This document shows, piece after piece, positions 48,683 to 57,295 of a DNA stretch of 64,000 bases. The stretch is from Pseudoxanthomonas sp. J31 (GTDB lineage Bacteria > Pseudomonadota > Gammaproteobacteria > Xanthomonadales > Xanthomonadaceae). The stretch lies in contig NZ_AZNZ01000013.1 in NCBI RefSeq assembly GCF_000510725.1, positions 1-64,000 of the forward strand. The letters run 5' to 3'. A program made the translations under genes and the position numbers. The notes beneath the pieces were generated by a model. The model was not told where the DNA came from, made no database searches, and was given only the letters and a program-made list of their open reading frames with translations. Position 1 is the first letter of the stretch; each line of letters begins with the position of its first letter.

Positions 48683-49650
48683 ATGCCGCCCGCCGCGCTC
48701 GCCGCCAATCCCGTGCCCGCCGGGCCGACCCTGCGCGAGGACGTGCTGGCCGGGCTTTCGGCACGGCCGCGGCGGCTGCCGTCCAAGTACTTCTACGACG
48801 CCCGCGGCTCGGCCCTGTTCGAGGCCATCACCCGGCAGCCGGAGTACTACCTCACCCGGGTCGAGCTGGCCCTGCTGGCCACGCACATGCCAGGCATCGC
48901 GGCGGCGGTCGGCGCCGGCGTGCACGTGGTCGAGTACGGCAGTGGCAGCGGCCTGAAGACCGAGCGCCTGCTGGCCGGCTGCGCGCGCCGCTGGCCTACA
49001 CCCCGGTGGAGATCTCGCCGGCGGCGCTGGAAGCCTGCGTGGCGCGCCTGCGCCCGCGCTTCCCCGGGGTGGCGATGCTGCCGCTGCAGGCCGACTTCAC
49101 CCGCCCGCTGCGCTTGCCGCCGCCACCGCGCGCGCCGGCCCGCACCCTGGTGTTCTTCCCCGGCTCGACCCTGGGCAACTTCGTCGAGGCCGAGGCGGTG
49201 CGGCTGCTGGCTGCGATGCGCGAGACCATCGGCCGCGACGGGCGCGCGCTGGTGGGCATCGACCTGGTCAAGGACCCGGCGCTGGTCGAGGCCGCGTACA
49301 ACGACGCCGCCGGGGTCACCGCCGAGTTCACCCTCAACCTGCTGGTGCGGCTCAACCGCGAGCTGGCCGCGGACTTCGACCTGTCCGGCTTCGCCCATGA
49401 CGCGCGCTACGTCCCGCAGCGCGAGCGCATCGAGACCCGCCTGGTGAGCCTGCGGCCGCAGCGGGTGCACGTGGCCGGCCTGGCGTTCGACTTCGCCGAG
49501 GGCGAGGCGATCGAGGTCGAGTACAGCCACAAGTACACCGACCGGGGCTTCTCCGCGCTGGCCGCGCGCGCTGGGCTGGAGGTGGTCGACGGCTGGGGTG
49601 GCGAGCCGGAGGGTTTCGGCCTGCGCCTGCTGCGCCAGGCCGCGCGTTGA
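48683..49650 (+). pseudogene. egtD: EgtD histidine methyltransferase gene with a one-base frameshift
   Basis: The N-terminal part (48683 to about 48979) has LPSKYFYDARGSALFEAITR, then VVEYGSGSGLKTERLLAG, the SAM motif. After that the frame must change: the next EgtD segment LAYTPVEISPAALEACVARL is in the frame ending at 49650, with VFFPGSTLGNF, FNLNLLVRLNREL-type and FDLSGFAHDARY segments and the C-terminal YSHKYT. Restoring one base near 48979, where GGCTGCGCGC stands for an expected GGCCTGCGCGC, gives about 322 residues, the normal length. Either the gene is recently inactivated or the base is a sequencing error. The enzyme makes hercynine from histidine. Confidence 0.85.
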
Positions 49651-49708
49651 CCGAGGGCAGGCCACGTGCGCCGGGTATCATGCAGCGGATTCCACGTTCG
49701 CATACCGC

Positions 49709-50779
49709 ATGAGCCGAGCGACGTCCCGCATCCGCCTGGTCCTGTGCTGCCTGCTGGCAACCGCCTGCAGCGGGCCGGAGGCGCGTGCGCCGTTGCCGGA
49801 CGCGGCGCCCGCCCCTCCCACAGCGACCGCTACCACCGTGACCAGTCCCACCGTCTTCGGCATGCCTCCCGACTTCGCCGCCTGGCAGCAGTCGCCCGCC
49901 ACTACCGCCAGCGACACGGCCATCGATGTACCTGGCGTACGCCTGGGCCGGTTCGAGGGCCTGGACGCGGTGCTGGTGGAAACCCCGCACGCCAGCGCGG
50001 CGATCGCGCTGTTCGGCGGCCAGGTGCTGTCGTACGTGCCGCGCGGCGGCCAGGACGTGTTCTGGCTGTCGCCGCTGCGCGCGGAGCTGCCCACGCCGAT
50101 CCGCGGTGGCACCCCGGTGTGCTGGCCGTTCTTCGGCCGCCAGGGCCAGGGCAACGACGTGCCCTCGCATGGCTTCGTGCGCACCCTGCCGTGGCGCCTG
50201 GTGGCGGCACGCGCGGCGGACGATGGCATCACCGTGGTGCTGGAGCCGCCGGCGCTGCAGGGCCTTGACCTGCGCCTGCGCACCGAGGTCCACGTCGGCC
50301 GCCACCTGCGCCAGGCGCTGCTGACCACCAACGCCGGCAGCGCGCCGGTGGTCTTCACCGAGGCGCTGCACAACTACTTCCGCGTCGCCGACGTGGAGCA
50401 GGTACGGGTCGAGGGCCTGGACGGGCGCACCTACCTGGACAAGAACGACGGCTACCGCGCCCACGCCCAGCACGGCGACTGGATCCTGGCCGATCCGCGC
50501 GACCCCGGCCGCAGCGACCGCACCTATCCCGCCGCCGGCGGCCGCTACCGCCTGGTCGATCCGGGCCTGGGCCGCGCGATCGAACTGCAGGTGGAGGGCG
50601 GTCGCAGCGCGGTGGTGTGGAATCCCGGCGCGCAGGCGGCGGCGAAGATGGCCGACGTCGGCCCGCACTGGCGCCAGTTCCTGTGCGTGGAGGCGGCCAA
50701 TGCCGGACCGGACCTGGTCGCTCTGGCGCCCGGGCAGGCGCACGCGCTGGTGCAGACCATCGCCGTGCAGCCGCTTTGA
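49709..50779 (+). CDS. D-hexose-6-phosphate mutarotase-like lipoprotein
   Basis: 356 residues. The aldose-1-epimerase fold of the YeaD type is clear: GGQVLSYVPRGGQDVFWLSP, IRGGTPVCWPFFG, SHGFVRTLPWRL, VFTEALHNYFRVAD and VVWNPGAQAAAKMADVG. Unusually it begins with a lipoprotein signal (LVLCCLLATACSG), followed by an Ala/Pro/Thr linker of about 40 residues, so it would sit in the periplasm. YeaD relatives are cytosolic. Either the signal is real and the substrate is an extracytoplasmic sugar, or translation starts later. Confidence 0.85.
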   Translation: MSRATSRIRLVLCCLLATACSGPEARAPLPDAAPAPPTATATTVTSPTVFGMPPDFAAWQQSPATTASDTAIDVPGVRLGRFEGLDAVLVETPHASAAIALFGGQVLSYVPRGGQDVFWLSPLRAELPTPIRGGTPVCWPFFGRQGQGNDVPSHGFVRTLPWRLVAARAADDGITVVLEPPALQGLDLRLRTEVHVGRHLRQALLTTNAGSAPVVFTEALHNYFRVADVEQVRVEGLDGRTYLDKNDGYRAHAQHGDWILADPRDPGRSDRTYPAAGGRYRLVDPGLGRAIELQVEGGRSAVVWNPGAQAAAKMADVGPHWRQFLCVEAANAGPDLVALAPGQAHALVQTIAVQPL

Positions 50780-50885
50780 CCGGGGCCGGCCGCGTGCGTG
50801 CCTGCGTGGTTGTCGGCACCCATCGCCGCGCGCCCGCGCGGCGTCTGCCCGATAATGCGCGCCTGTCTCCAGCCGGCCACCCCGC

Positions 50886-52115
50886 GTGAGTCCAATCGCT
50901 TCCCACCGGCGCACGGCCGCGCTGGTCTTCATCTTCGTCACCGTGCTGATCGACGTGCTGTCGTTCGGCGTGATCATCCCGGTGCTGCCGCACCTGGTGC
51001 AGGAGTTCACCGGTGGCGACCTTGCGGCCGCGGCGCACTGGGTCGGCATCTTCGGCATGGTGTTTGCCGCGGTGCAGTTCCTGTCCACCCCGGTGCAGGG
51101 CGCGTTGTCGGACCGCTACGGCCGGCGTCCGGTGATCCTGGTCTCGTGCCTGGGCCTGGGCCTGGACTTCGTGGTCATGGCCCTGTCCACCTCGCTGGGC
51201 ATGCTGCTGGTGGCGCGCATCATCTCCGGCGTGGCCTCGGCCAGCTTCACCACCGCCAACGCCTACATTGCCGACGTGACCCCGCCCGAGCGCAGGGCCA
51301 GGAGCTACGGCATGATTGGCGCCGCCTTCGGCCTGGGCTTCGTGGTCGGGCCGATGATCGGCGGCTGGCTGGGCGGGATCGACCTGCGCCTGCCGTTCTG
51401 GTTCGCCGCCGGGCTGGCGCTGCTGAACTTCCTCTACGGCGTGTTCGTGCTGCCCGAATCGCTGCCGCCGGAACGGCGCACGGCGCGCTTCGACCTGGCC
51501 CATGCCAACCCGTTCGGGGCGATGGTGCTGCTGCGCAGCTACCCGCAGGTGTTCGGCCTGGCCGCGGTGGTGCTGCTGGCCAACCTGGCGCACTACGTCT
51601 ATCCCAGCGTGTTCGTGCTGTTCGCCGAGTACCGTTTCGCCTGGGGCCCGCGCGAAGTGGGCTGGGTGCTGGCCGGCGTGGGCGTGATGAGCATCATCGT
51701 CAACGCCCTGCTGGTCGGGCGCGTGGTGCGCGGCCTGGGCGAGCGCACCACGCTGCTGCTGGGCCTGGGCTGTGGCGTGACCGGTTTCGCGATCTACGGC
51801 TTTGCCGGCACGCCCTGGCTGTTCCTGCTGGCGCTGCCGGTCAGCGCACTGTGGGCGCTGGCCTCGCCGGCCACGCAGGCGCTGATCACCCGCCAGGTCG
51901 GGCCGGAAGCCCAAGGCCGCATCCAGGGCGCGCTGATGAGCCTGGTGAGCCTGGCCGGCATCGTCGGCCCGGTCCTGTTCACCAGCGTGTTCGCGCTGTT
52001 CATCGGCGAGCGCGCACCGGCGCACCTGCCGGGCGCGCCGTGGCTGCTGGCGGCGCTGCTGCTGGGCGCGGCGTTCGCGGTCGGCTGGCGTTACGCGCGC
52101 CCGCCTGCGGAATAA
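50886..52115 (+). CDS. MFS transporter, TetA-like
   Basis: 409 residues, twelve predicted helices, with the MFS motif A in the second loop (GALSDRYGRRPVIL) and the drug/H+ antiporter region (RIISGVASASFTTANAYIADVTPPERRARSYG). It belongs to the TetA/12-TMS efflux branch. The start is GTG at 50886. Substrate unknown; it should not be read as tetracycline resistance without tests. It converges on the PepSY gene with a small hairpin between. Confidence 0.87.
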   Translation: MSPIASHRRTAALVFIFVTVLIDVLSFGVIIPVLPHLVQEFTGGDLAAAAHWVGIFGMVFAAVQFLSTPVQGALSDRYGRRPVILVSCLGLGLDFVVMALSTSLGMLLVARIISGVASASFTTANAYIADVTPPERRARSYGMIGAAFGLGFVVGPMIGGWLGGIDLRLPFWFAAGLALLNFLYGVFVLPESLPPERRTARFDLAHANPFGAMVLLRSYPQVFGLAAVVLLANLAHYVYPSVFVLFAEYRFAWGPREVGWVLAGVGVMSIIVNALLVGRVVRGLGERTTLLLGLGCGVTGFAIYGFAGTPWLFLLALPVSALWALASPATQALITRQVGPEAQGRIQGALMSLVSLAGIVGPVLFTSVFALFIGERAPAHLPGAPWLLAALLLGAAFAVGWRYARPPAE

Positions 52116-52122
52116 GCGGCGC

Positions 52123-52140
52123 GGCCACCCGAAGGTGGCC
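52123..52140. terminator. Bidirectional hairpin between MFS and PepSY genes
   Basis: GGCCACC-CGAA-GGTGGCC lies 7 bases after the MFS stop and 11 bases from the stop of the converging PepSY gene. Confidence 0.6.
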
Positions 52141-52151
52141 ACGCCGGTGGA

Positions 52152-52637
52152 TCAGTCGTTCTCGACGTTGAGGATGCGGCCATCCTTCGGGTCGACGCGC
52201 AGCTCGACCTTCTGCCCGTCCTTGCGCTCACCCTCCGCCTTCCAGATGCCGTCGTCGAAGTCCACGTCGTGGATCTTCGAGTAGCCGGCGGCGGCCAGGC
52301 GCGCCTTCACGTCCTCGGCGCTGAGGCTGGACACCTGGTCATCGGCATGGATGCGGCCCTCGGCGTCCACCCGCACGTCGACCCGCTTGCCGTCGGCGCT
52401 GGTGGCGTCGGCTTCCCACATGCCGTCGTCGAACTCCACGTCGTTGATCCGGGTGTAGCCGGCGCTGGCCAGCAGCGCGCGTACCTGGACCTCGGTCAGG
52501 GCCTGGCTGGCGGCCTGCTGGCGCTCGGCGCCCGGTGCATTGGCCGGCTTGGCCTGGTCGGTCTGCTGGGCGGTGGCCGGCAGCGCCAGCGCCAGGGCGA
52601 CCATCGCGGGGAAGTAAAGGCGGGCGGTACGCTTCAT
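52152..52637 (-). CDS. Secreted protein with two PepSY-like domains
   Basis: 161 residues: signal peptide (YFPAMVALALALPATAQQ), then two tandem repeats of about 55 residues. Each has a helix of the form VRALLASAGYTRINDVEFDDGMWEAD (second copy VKARLAAAGYSKIHDVDFDDGIWKAE) and an ending DGKxVDxRVD. PepSY domains are thought to inhibit peptidases or sense envelope stress. The start has GGAGAC upstream. It is divergent from bphO. Confidence 0.85.
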   Translation of the reverse strand: MKRTARLYFPAMVALALALPATAQQTDQAKPANAPGAERQQAASQALTEVQVRALLASAGYTRINDVEFDDGMWEADATSADGKRVDVRVDAEGRIHADDQVSSLSAEDVKARLAAAGYSKIHDVDFDDGIWKAEGERKDGQKVELRVDPKDGRILNVEND

Positions 52638-52776
52638 CGCAGTCTCCTGCTTCGGGTGTGGCTGCACCCTGCCGCGCCGCGGCTCAGTGGCGGGTGAACG
52701 GCACGGTTCTGGCGCCGCCGGCGTTCAGCGCGGTGAACGCGTCGTGGCCCGCGCTGCTTTTGCTAGGCTGCACCCC

Positions 52777-53418
52777 ATGGATGGAACCACCCCGCTTTCC
52801 GACGGCCCCGGCGCCGCGCCCGGCCGGCCGCGCGAGGACGCCGCGTGGCGCACCCTGCAGGCTGCCACCGCCGGCCTGCACGCGCAGGTCGAGTCGGTGC
52901 CGCTGATGGCGGCGTTGATGTCGCCGGCGGTCGACGAGGGCATCGTGGCCGAGGTGCTGCAGGCGCTGCTGCGCATCCACGCCGGCTGGGAACAGGCCAA
53001 TGCCGCGCGCCTGCAGGCGCTGGACTGGCCCTGGCGTCCGCGTGCCGAGGGCCTGCGCTACGACCTGATGGCACTGGGGGTGCGTCCCGATACCGGGCAG
53101 GTGCCGGGACCGGTCGCGGCCTGCGAGGCCGAGGCCTGGGGCATGCTCTACGTGGTCGAGGGCTCGGCCCTGGGCGGGCAACTGATCGCCCGCCACCTGC
53201 GCGCGCATCTGCCCGGGGTGGGCGCCGCGGTGCGCCACTTCGAATCCGCCGAAGGCCCCGGCTGGCCGGCGTTCCGCGCGGCCTTGGAACAGGCGCTGCC
53301 CGATGCCGGCCGCCGCGCCCGTGCCGTCGCCGGCGCGCAGGCGATGTTCACCCACTTCCATGGCCAGCTGGCCCGCAACAGCGTCGTCCACGACGACGCA
53401 GGAACCGTTCCCGCATGA
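52777..53418 (+). CDS. bphO: Biliverdin-producing heme oxygenase
   Basis: 213 residues of the BphO type. The proximal heme-ligand histidine is in ATAGLHAQVES near the N-terminus, and the distal helix region reads GMLYVVEGSALGGQLIARHL. It opens heme to biliverdin IX-alpha, the chromophore of the phytochrome encoded next. The bphP start overlaps its stop (ATGA). Codons upstream of 52777 in the same frame have no homology. Confidence 0.9.
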   Translation: MDGTTPLSDGPGAAPGRPREDAAWRTLQAATAGLHAQVESVPLMAALMSPAVDEGIVAEVLQALLRIHAGWEQANAARLQALDWPWRPRAEGLRYDLMALGVRPDTGQVPGPVAACEAEAWGMLYVVEGSALGGQLIARHLRAHLPGVGAAVRHFESAEGPGWPAFRAALEQALPDAGRRARAVAGAQAMFTHFHGQLARNSVVHDDAGTVPA

Positions 53419-55307
53419 GCCTTGCCCCCGAAGCGCCGGACCTCGACGCCTGCGCGCGCGAGCCGATCCACATCCCCGGTTCGATCCAGCCGCACGGCAT
53501 CCTGCTGGTGGTCGACCCGGCCGACGGCCGCGTGCTGCAGGCCAGCGCCAATGCCGCCGCCGAGCTGCTCGGCGGCCAGGGCCAGGTGCAGGGCCAGCGC
53601 TGGGAAGAACTGCTGCAGCTGGCGCCGGCGCAGGCCGCGGCGCTGCGCCCGGTGGAGCAGGCGGTGCACCTGGCGCATGCGCCGTGCACCGTGGTGCGCA
53701 CCGGCCTGTCGCGTTGGACCGCCGCCTGGCACCTGTACCCGCAGCGCTGGCTGCTGGAACTGGAACCGGCCCAGGGCGCGCAGTCCCTGGCGCTGGGCGA
53801 TGCCCTGCGCGCGCAGCGCGAGATCGACCGCGCCCCGGACATCGCCGAGGCCGCGCGCCACGCCGCCGCCGAAATCCGCGCGCTGGCCGGCTACGACCGG
53901 GTGATGGTCTACCGCTTCGACGAGGAATGGCACGGCGACGTGATCGCCGAGGTGCGCCGTCCCGGCCTGGAGAGCTACCTGGGCCTGCACTACCCGGCCA
54001 GCGACATCCCCGCGCAGGCGCGCGCGCTGTACCTGCGTACCCGCATCCGCCAGATCGTGGACGTGGGCTACACCCCGGTGCCGGTGGAGCCGGCGCTGGA
54101 CCCGCGCGACGGCCAGCCGCTGGACCTTAGCGACGCCGCCCTGCGCAGCGTCTCGCCGGTGCACTGCGAATACCTTTCGAACATGGGCGTGGCCGCGACC
54201 CTGGTCACCTCGCTGGTGGTCAACGACCGCCTGTGGGGCCTGGTCGCCTGCCACCACTACCAGCCGCGCTTCGTCGACCAGACCGTGCGTGAGGCCTGCG
54301 AGGCGGTGAGCCAGGCCCTGGCCGCGCGCGTGGGCAGCCTGGAGGCGATCGCGCGCGCGGAGGTGGAGCTGTCGCTGCTGACCGTGCGCGAGAAGCTGAT
54401 CACCGCCTTCTCCGAGGCCGAGGGCTTCACCCCGGAACTGCTCACCGACCTGGCCGGCGACCTGCTGGACGTGGTCGACGCCGACGGCGTGGCGGTGTTC
54501 CATGGCGAGCAGCTCAGCCGCCTGGGCCACACCCCGGACGAGGCCGGCCTGCGCCGCATCCGCGCCGCGCTGGAGACCAGCCCCGGGGTGCGCCGCGAGA
54601 CCGACCACTCCGGCATCCTGCACGTGTCCGAGATCGGCGCCCTGTTCCCCGAACTGGGCGACCTGGCGCCCGATGCCGCCGGCTTCATCTACGTGCCGCT
54701 TCAACCACAGGCGCGCAGCGCCCTGCTGTGGACCCGGCGCGAGCAGGTGCGCACGGTGAACTGGGCCGGCAACCCGCAGCTGGCCAAGCTGGAGGACATC
54801 CCCGGCCGGCTGTCGCCGCGCAAGAGCTTCGAGCTGTGGCAGGACACCGTGCGTGGCCGCTCGCGCGCCTGGTCGCCGCTGCACCTGGACTCGGCGCGCA
54901 GCCTGCGCGTGCTGATCGAGCTGATGGAGCGCAAGCGCGACCGCCAGGACCTGGTGCTGCTGGAGGCGACCCTGGCGCGCATGCGCCACGGCGTGGCCAT
55001 CATCGAACGCACCGGCGAACCGCCGCGCAGCCGCCTGGTGTTCGTCAACCCGGCCTTCGCCCGCGCCAGCGGCACCGTGGCCTCGGCCGCGCTGGGCCTG
55101 GACCTGCGCGAACTCGACCCGGCGCTGGCCGCCGCGATCGCCGAAAGCGACCTGGAAGGCCGCCTGGCCAGGGGCGAACCGCTGCGCGAACTGCTGCCCC
55201 TGTGCGGCGAGGACGGCCGCCGCACGCCATGGATCTTCGAGTTCGAACCCCTGCCCGAAACCGGCGCGCACTGGCTGCTGCAGCTGCGCCCCGCCGGCGA
55301 CCTGTAA
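53415..55307 (+). CDS. bphP: Bacteriophytochrome, PAS-GAF-PHY-PAS
   Basis: 630 residues. The biliverdin-binding Cys is residue 13 in the PAS2 start (CAREPIHIPGSIQPHG). The GAF domain has VMVYRFDEEWHGDV, PASDIP at 194-199 (Asp197) and PVHCEYLSNMGV. The PHY tongue motif PRKSFE is at 468-473. The C-terminal 110 residues are a PAS9-type domain (FVNPAFARASG), not a histidine kinase. This is the layout and length of X. campestris BphP (634 residues). It is a red/far-red sensor signalling through protein interaction. Confidence 0.94.
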   Translation: MSLAPEAPDLDACAREPIHIPGSIQPHGILLVVDPADGRVLQASANAAAELLGGQGQVQGQRWEELLQLAPAQAAALRPVEQAVHLAHAPCTVVRTGLSRWTAAWHLYPQRWLLELEPAQGAQSLALGDALRAQREIDRAPDIAEAARHAAAEIRALAGYDRVMVYRFDEEWHGDVIAEVRRPGLESYLGLHYPASDIPAQARALYLRTRIRQIVDVGYTPVPVEPALDPRDGQPLDLSDAALRSVSPVHCEYLSNMGVAATLVTSLVVNDRLWGLVACHHYQPRFVDQTVREACEAVSQALAARVGSLEAIARAEVELSLLTVREKLITAFSEAEGFTPELLTDLAGDLLDVVDADGVAVFHGEQLSRLGHTPDEAGLRRIRAALETSPGVRRETDHSGILHVSEIGALFPELGDLAPDAAGFIYVPLQPQARSALLWTRREQVRTVNWAGNPQLAKLEDIPGRLSPRKSFELWQDTVRGRSRAWSPLHLDSARSLRVLIELMERKRDRQDLVLLEATLARMRHGVAIIERTGEPPRSRLVFVNPAFARASGTVASAALGLDLRELDPALAAAIAESDLEGRLARGEPLRELLPLCGEDGRRTPWIFEFEPLPETGAHWLLQLRPAGDL

Positions 55308-55370
55308 GCAGGGAAGGGGAGAGGGCCAGGCTGCCGACGTCTTCCCGGGTGCGGGCGTCCACCACACCAC

Positions 55371-55400
55371 GGATGCGCCTCCGGCCTTGTCCGGGTTACG
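55371..55400 (-). repeat. GTAG/REP-like palindrome
   Basis: The minus strand reads GTAACCCGGACAAGGCC then GGAGGCGCATCC. It is a close copy of the element at 55482, 110 bases away, in the same orientation, in the gap after bphP. Confidence 0.65.
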
Positions 55401-55481
55401 CAAGCCAGAGCGTCGCGCCGCAACGGCGCAGGCCATGGCGACGGCCCGGACGTTCGTCGCATTTCAACCGCGCAGGGGCGC

Positions 55482-55510
55482 GATGCGCCTCCGGCCTTGG
55501 CTGGGCTACG
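55482..55510 (-). repeat. GTAG/REP-like palindrome supplying a stop codon
   Basis: The minus strand reads GTAGCCCAGCCAAGGCC then GGAGGCGCATC. The TAG of its GTAG end is the stop codon of the TANGO2-like gene at 55506. Confidence 0.65.
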
Positions 55511-56273
55511 AAGCCAGCTCCATCCGCGTCTCGCCCAGCGCTGCACCCATCGGCCCCCAGCGCCGTTCGACGATCAGGCCGCCGCCGTCGCGCGCCAGCA
55601 ACACCACGGTGCTGGCGCGGGTGCCGTATTCGGCGCCGCGGATGAAGGCGGCCGACAGCCAGCGCTCGCGCTCCAGGCCGATGCCGGTGTCCGGCAGCGC
55701 TTCGTCCGGATGGATACGGTCGTCGGCCAGCGCGTCGAACAGGGGCGCGAGGTTGCCGCCATCGCCGCCGGCATCCAGCCATGCCTGCAGGCGCGAACCG
55801 AGTGCCATGGCCTTCGGCCAGGTCGAATCCAGTGCCGCATTGGAAAGCGTGTGCACGCCGGGCCCGACCACGGCGCGCCGCGGCGCCGGCCGGTTGCTGG
55901 TCCACGTGCAGTGTCGGCGATCGGCCAGCAGCAGGTTGAAGGGGCGATAGGTACCAGCGCACGGGAGCAGGTCGCGCGAGGCGCCATCGGCATCCTGGCT
56001 GCCGCGCAGCCAGTCGCTGGCCAGCAGGCCGCGCGAAAGCCCGTCCTGCGGCGCGCGCAGGTCGCGCACGTTGGTCACCAGCGCGCAGCGTCCGGCATCG
56101 TCCACGCCCAGCCAGGTACCTCCAGCCTCGAGGTCGCGCCCGGCAACGATGCCCGGCGCATCCTCCCAACGCGCCAGCGCCGCGGTCGGGCGTGCATGGA
56201 ACTCGTCGCGGTTGCCGGCCAGCACCAGCCGCCAGCGCGGATGCGCGTCCCAGGCGAAGGCGACGACGCACAT
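55506..56273 (-). CDS. NRDE (TANGO2-like) family protein
   Basis: 255 residues of the NRDE/TANGO2 family, starting with the conserved Cys2 (MCVVAFAW). It has LVLAGNRDEFHARPT (the NRDE motif), WLGVDDAGRCALVTN, SRGLLASDWL, and the C-terminal GTRASTVVLLARDG. Animal TANGO2 is linked to heme and lipid handling; the bacterial role is undefined. The start overlaps the stop of the upstream gene by one base (TGATG). Its stop codon lies in a REP-like element. Confidence 0.88.
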   Translation of the reverse strand: MCVVAFAWDAHPRWRLVLAGNRDEFHARPTAALARWEDAPGIVAGRDLEAGGTWLGVDDAGRCALVTNVRDLRAPQDGLSRGLLASDWLRGSQDADGASRDLLPCAGTYRPFNLLLADRRHCTWTSNRPAPRRAVVGPGVHTLSNAALDSTWPKAMALGSRLQAWLDAGGDGGNLAPLFDALADDRIHPDEALPDTGIGLERERWLSAAFIRGAEYGTRASTVVLLARDGGGLIVERRWGPMGAALGETRMELAS

Positions 56274-57154
56274 CAGGCCGGCCTCAGCGCCTGCCGCTTG
56301 CGTACCGCGGCGATCCAGCGCGCCGCCACCGCCGGCGAGGTGATGCACACCGCCTCGTCGGTGACCGTGGTCACCGCGCGCTCCAGCAGCTGGATGTCGG
56401 CCTCATGCTGGCGCGCCACGTGCGGGTCCTCGAAGAACACCGCGCGCTGGCAGCGGCGCTCCAGCACCAGGTCGGCGATCTGGGCGTCGCCACCCATCGG
56501 GCCGCTGAGGAAGCGGTGCACCCAGGGCGTGTCCTGCGGCCAGCCGCGGCTCCAGGCCATCTCGTTGAGGCGCTGGCCGGTGGTGCCGGTGGCCACGCGG
56601 CGGCGGAAACGCGACAGCACGTCGTAGTTCTCGGCGGCGAAGGCCAGCATCTGCGGCTTCATCGCGTCGTGCGCGATCAGCGCCAGGGTCTGCGACTCGA
56701 AGGCGTGGAAGTGGTCGGCGCCCGGATCCGGCGCCAGCCCGGCATGGATGCGCTCGACCTCGATCCAGTCGCGCGCGCTGGCCACGGTGGAGATGAAGGG
56801 CTTGCCGTGGATCACGCACTGGCGCTTGAGCGCGATCGCCTCGGGGAACACCGAGGACGGATCGACCGGGTCGATCAGGTAGATCGCCCCGTCCAGGGTG
56901 CGCGCATCGCCCTCCATGCCCACGACCTCGGCCACCAGCTTCATCAGCCCGCCGTCGCGGCCGTAGGGATAGCGCTTGAGGCCTGCGTAGCCGGCCAGCA
57001 TGCCGGCGGCGACGATGGCGTCATGGGTGCGGCCGACGGCGTGCAGTTCCAGCCCCAGCTCGCGGATGCCCTGGCCGCTGGCGCGCAGCCAGCGGAACAG
57101 CGCGGCGTCCTCGGTGGCGTGGTGCAGGCGGTTGGCGGCAAGACCCATGCGCAT
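56273..57154 (-). CDS. Methylglyoxal synthase homologue with two MGS-like domains
   Basis: 293 residues, about twice the usual 150. The C-terminal half (from about 155) is a recognisable MgsA domain: LALIAHDAMKPQML, ATGTTGQRL, LSGPMGGDAQIADLV and VFFEDPHVARQHEADI. The N-terminal half reads like a diverged copy (LHAVGRTHDAI, YGRDGGLMKLVAEVV, AIYLIDPVDPSS) without the AHD start. MgsA turns dihydroxyacetone phosphate into methylglyoxal; whether this long form does so is open. The start is the ATG at 57154 with GGGGAG upstream. Confidence 0.82.
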   Translation of the reverse strand: MRMGLAANRLHHATEDAALFRWLRASGQGIRELGLELHAVGRTHDAIVAAGMLAGYAGLKRYPYGRDGGLMKLVAEVVGMEGDARTLDGAIYLIDPVDPSSVFPEAIALKRQCVIHGKPFISTVASARDWIEVERIHAGLAPDPGADHFHAFESQTLALIAHDAMKPQMLAFAAENYDVLSRFRRRVATGTTGQRLNEMAWSRGWPQDTPWVHRFLSGPMGGDAQIADLVLERRCQRAVFFEDPHVARQHEADIQLLERAVTTVTDEAVCITSPAVAARWIAAVRKRQALRPA

Positions 57155-57247
57155 AGGCGGCACTCCCCGGTGGTGGATGCCGCAAGTCTAGCCGGGGTCG
57201 GAGCGGAATCAGTTGGCGCGCGTGTCCGCCTCGCTGCCGGTCCCCGA

Positions 57248-57271
57248 CCCCTCCCCCCGGAGGGGGAGGGG
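57248..57271 (-). terminator. Pyrimidine/purine hairpin after the M19 gene
   Basis: CCCCTCCCCC and GGGGGAGGGG form a perfect 10-bp stem with a CGGA loop, 25 bases past the minus-strand stop at 57296. Similar hairpins are at 61223 and 62835. Confidence 0.65.
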
Positions 57272-57295
57272 CCTGTCCCCTGGGAGGGGGCCGGG

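Noticed and set aside
48683-49447. Reading the first egtD frame through to 49447 as a longer novel protein
   Set aside because: After about 48979 this frame turns into Arg/Pro/Ser low complexity, while EgtD homology continues in the other frame.
50886-52115. Calling the MFS gene a tetracycline resistance determinant
   Set aside because: Only general TetA-branch features are visible; many such transporters have other substrates.
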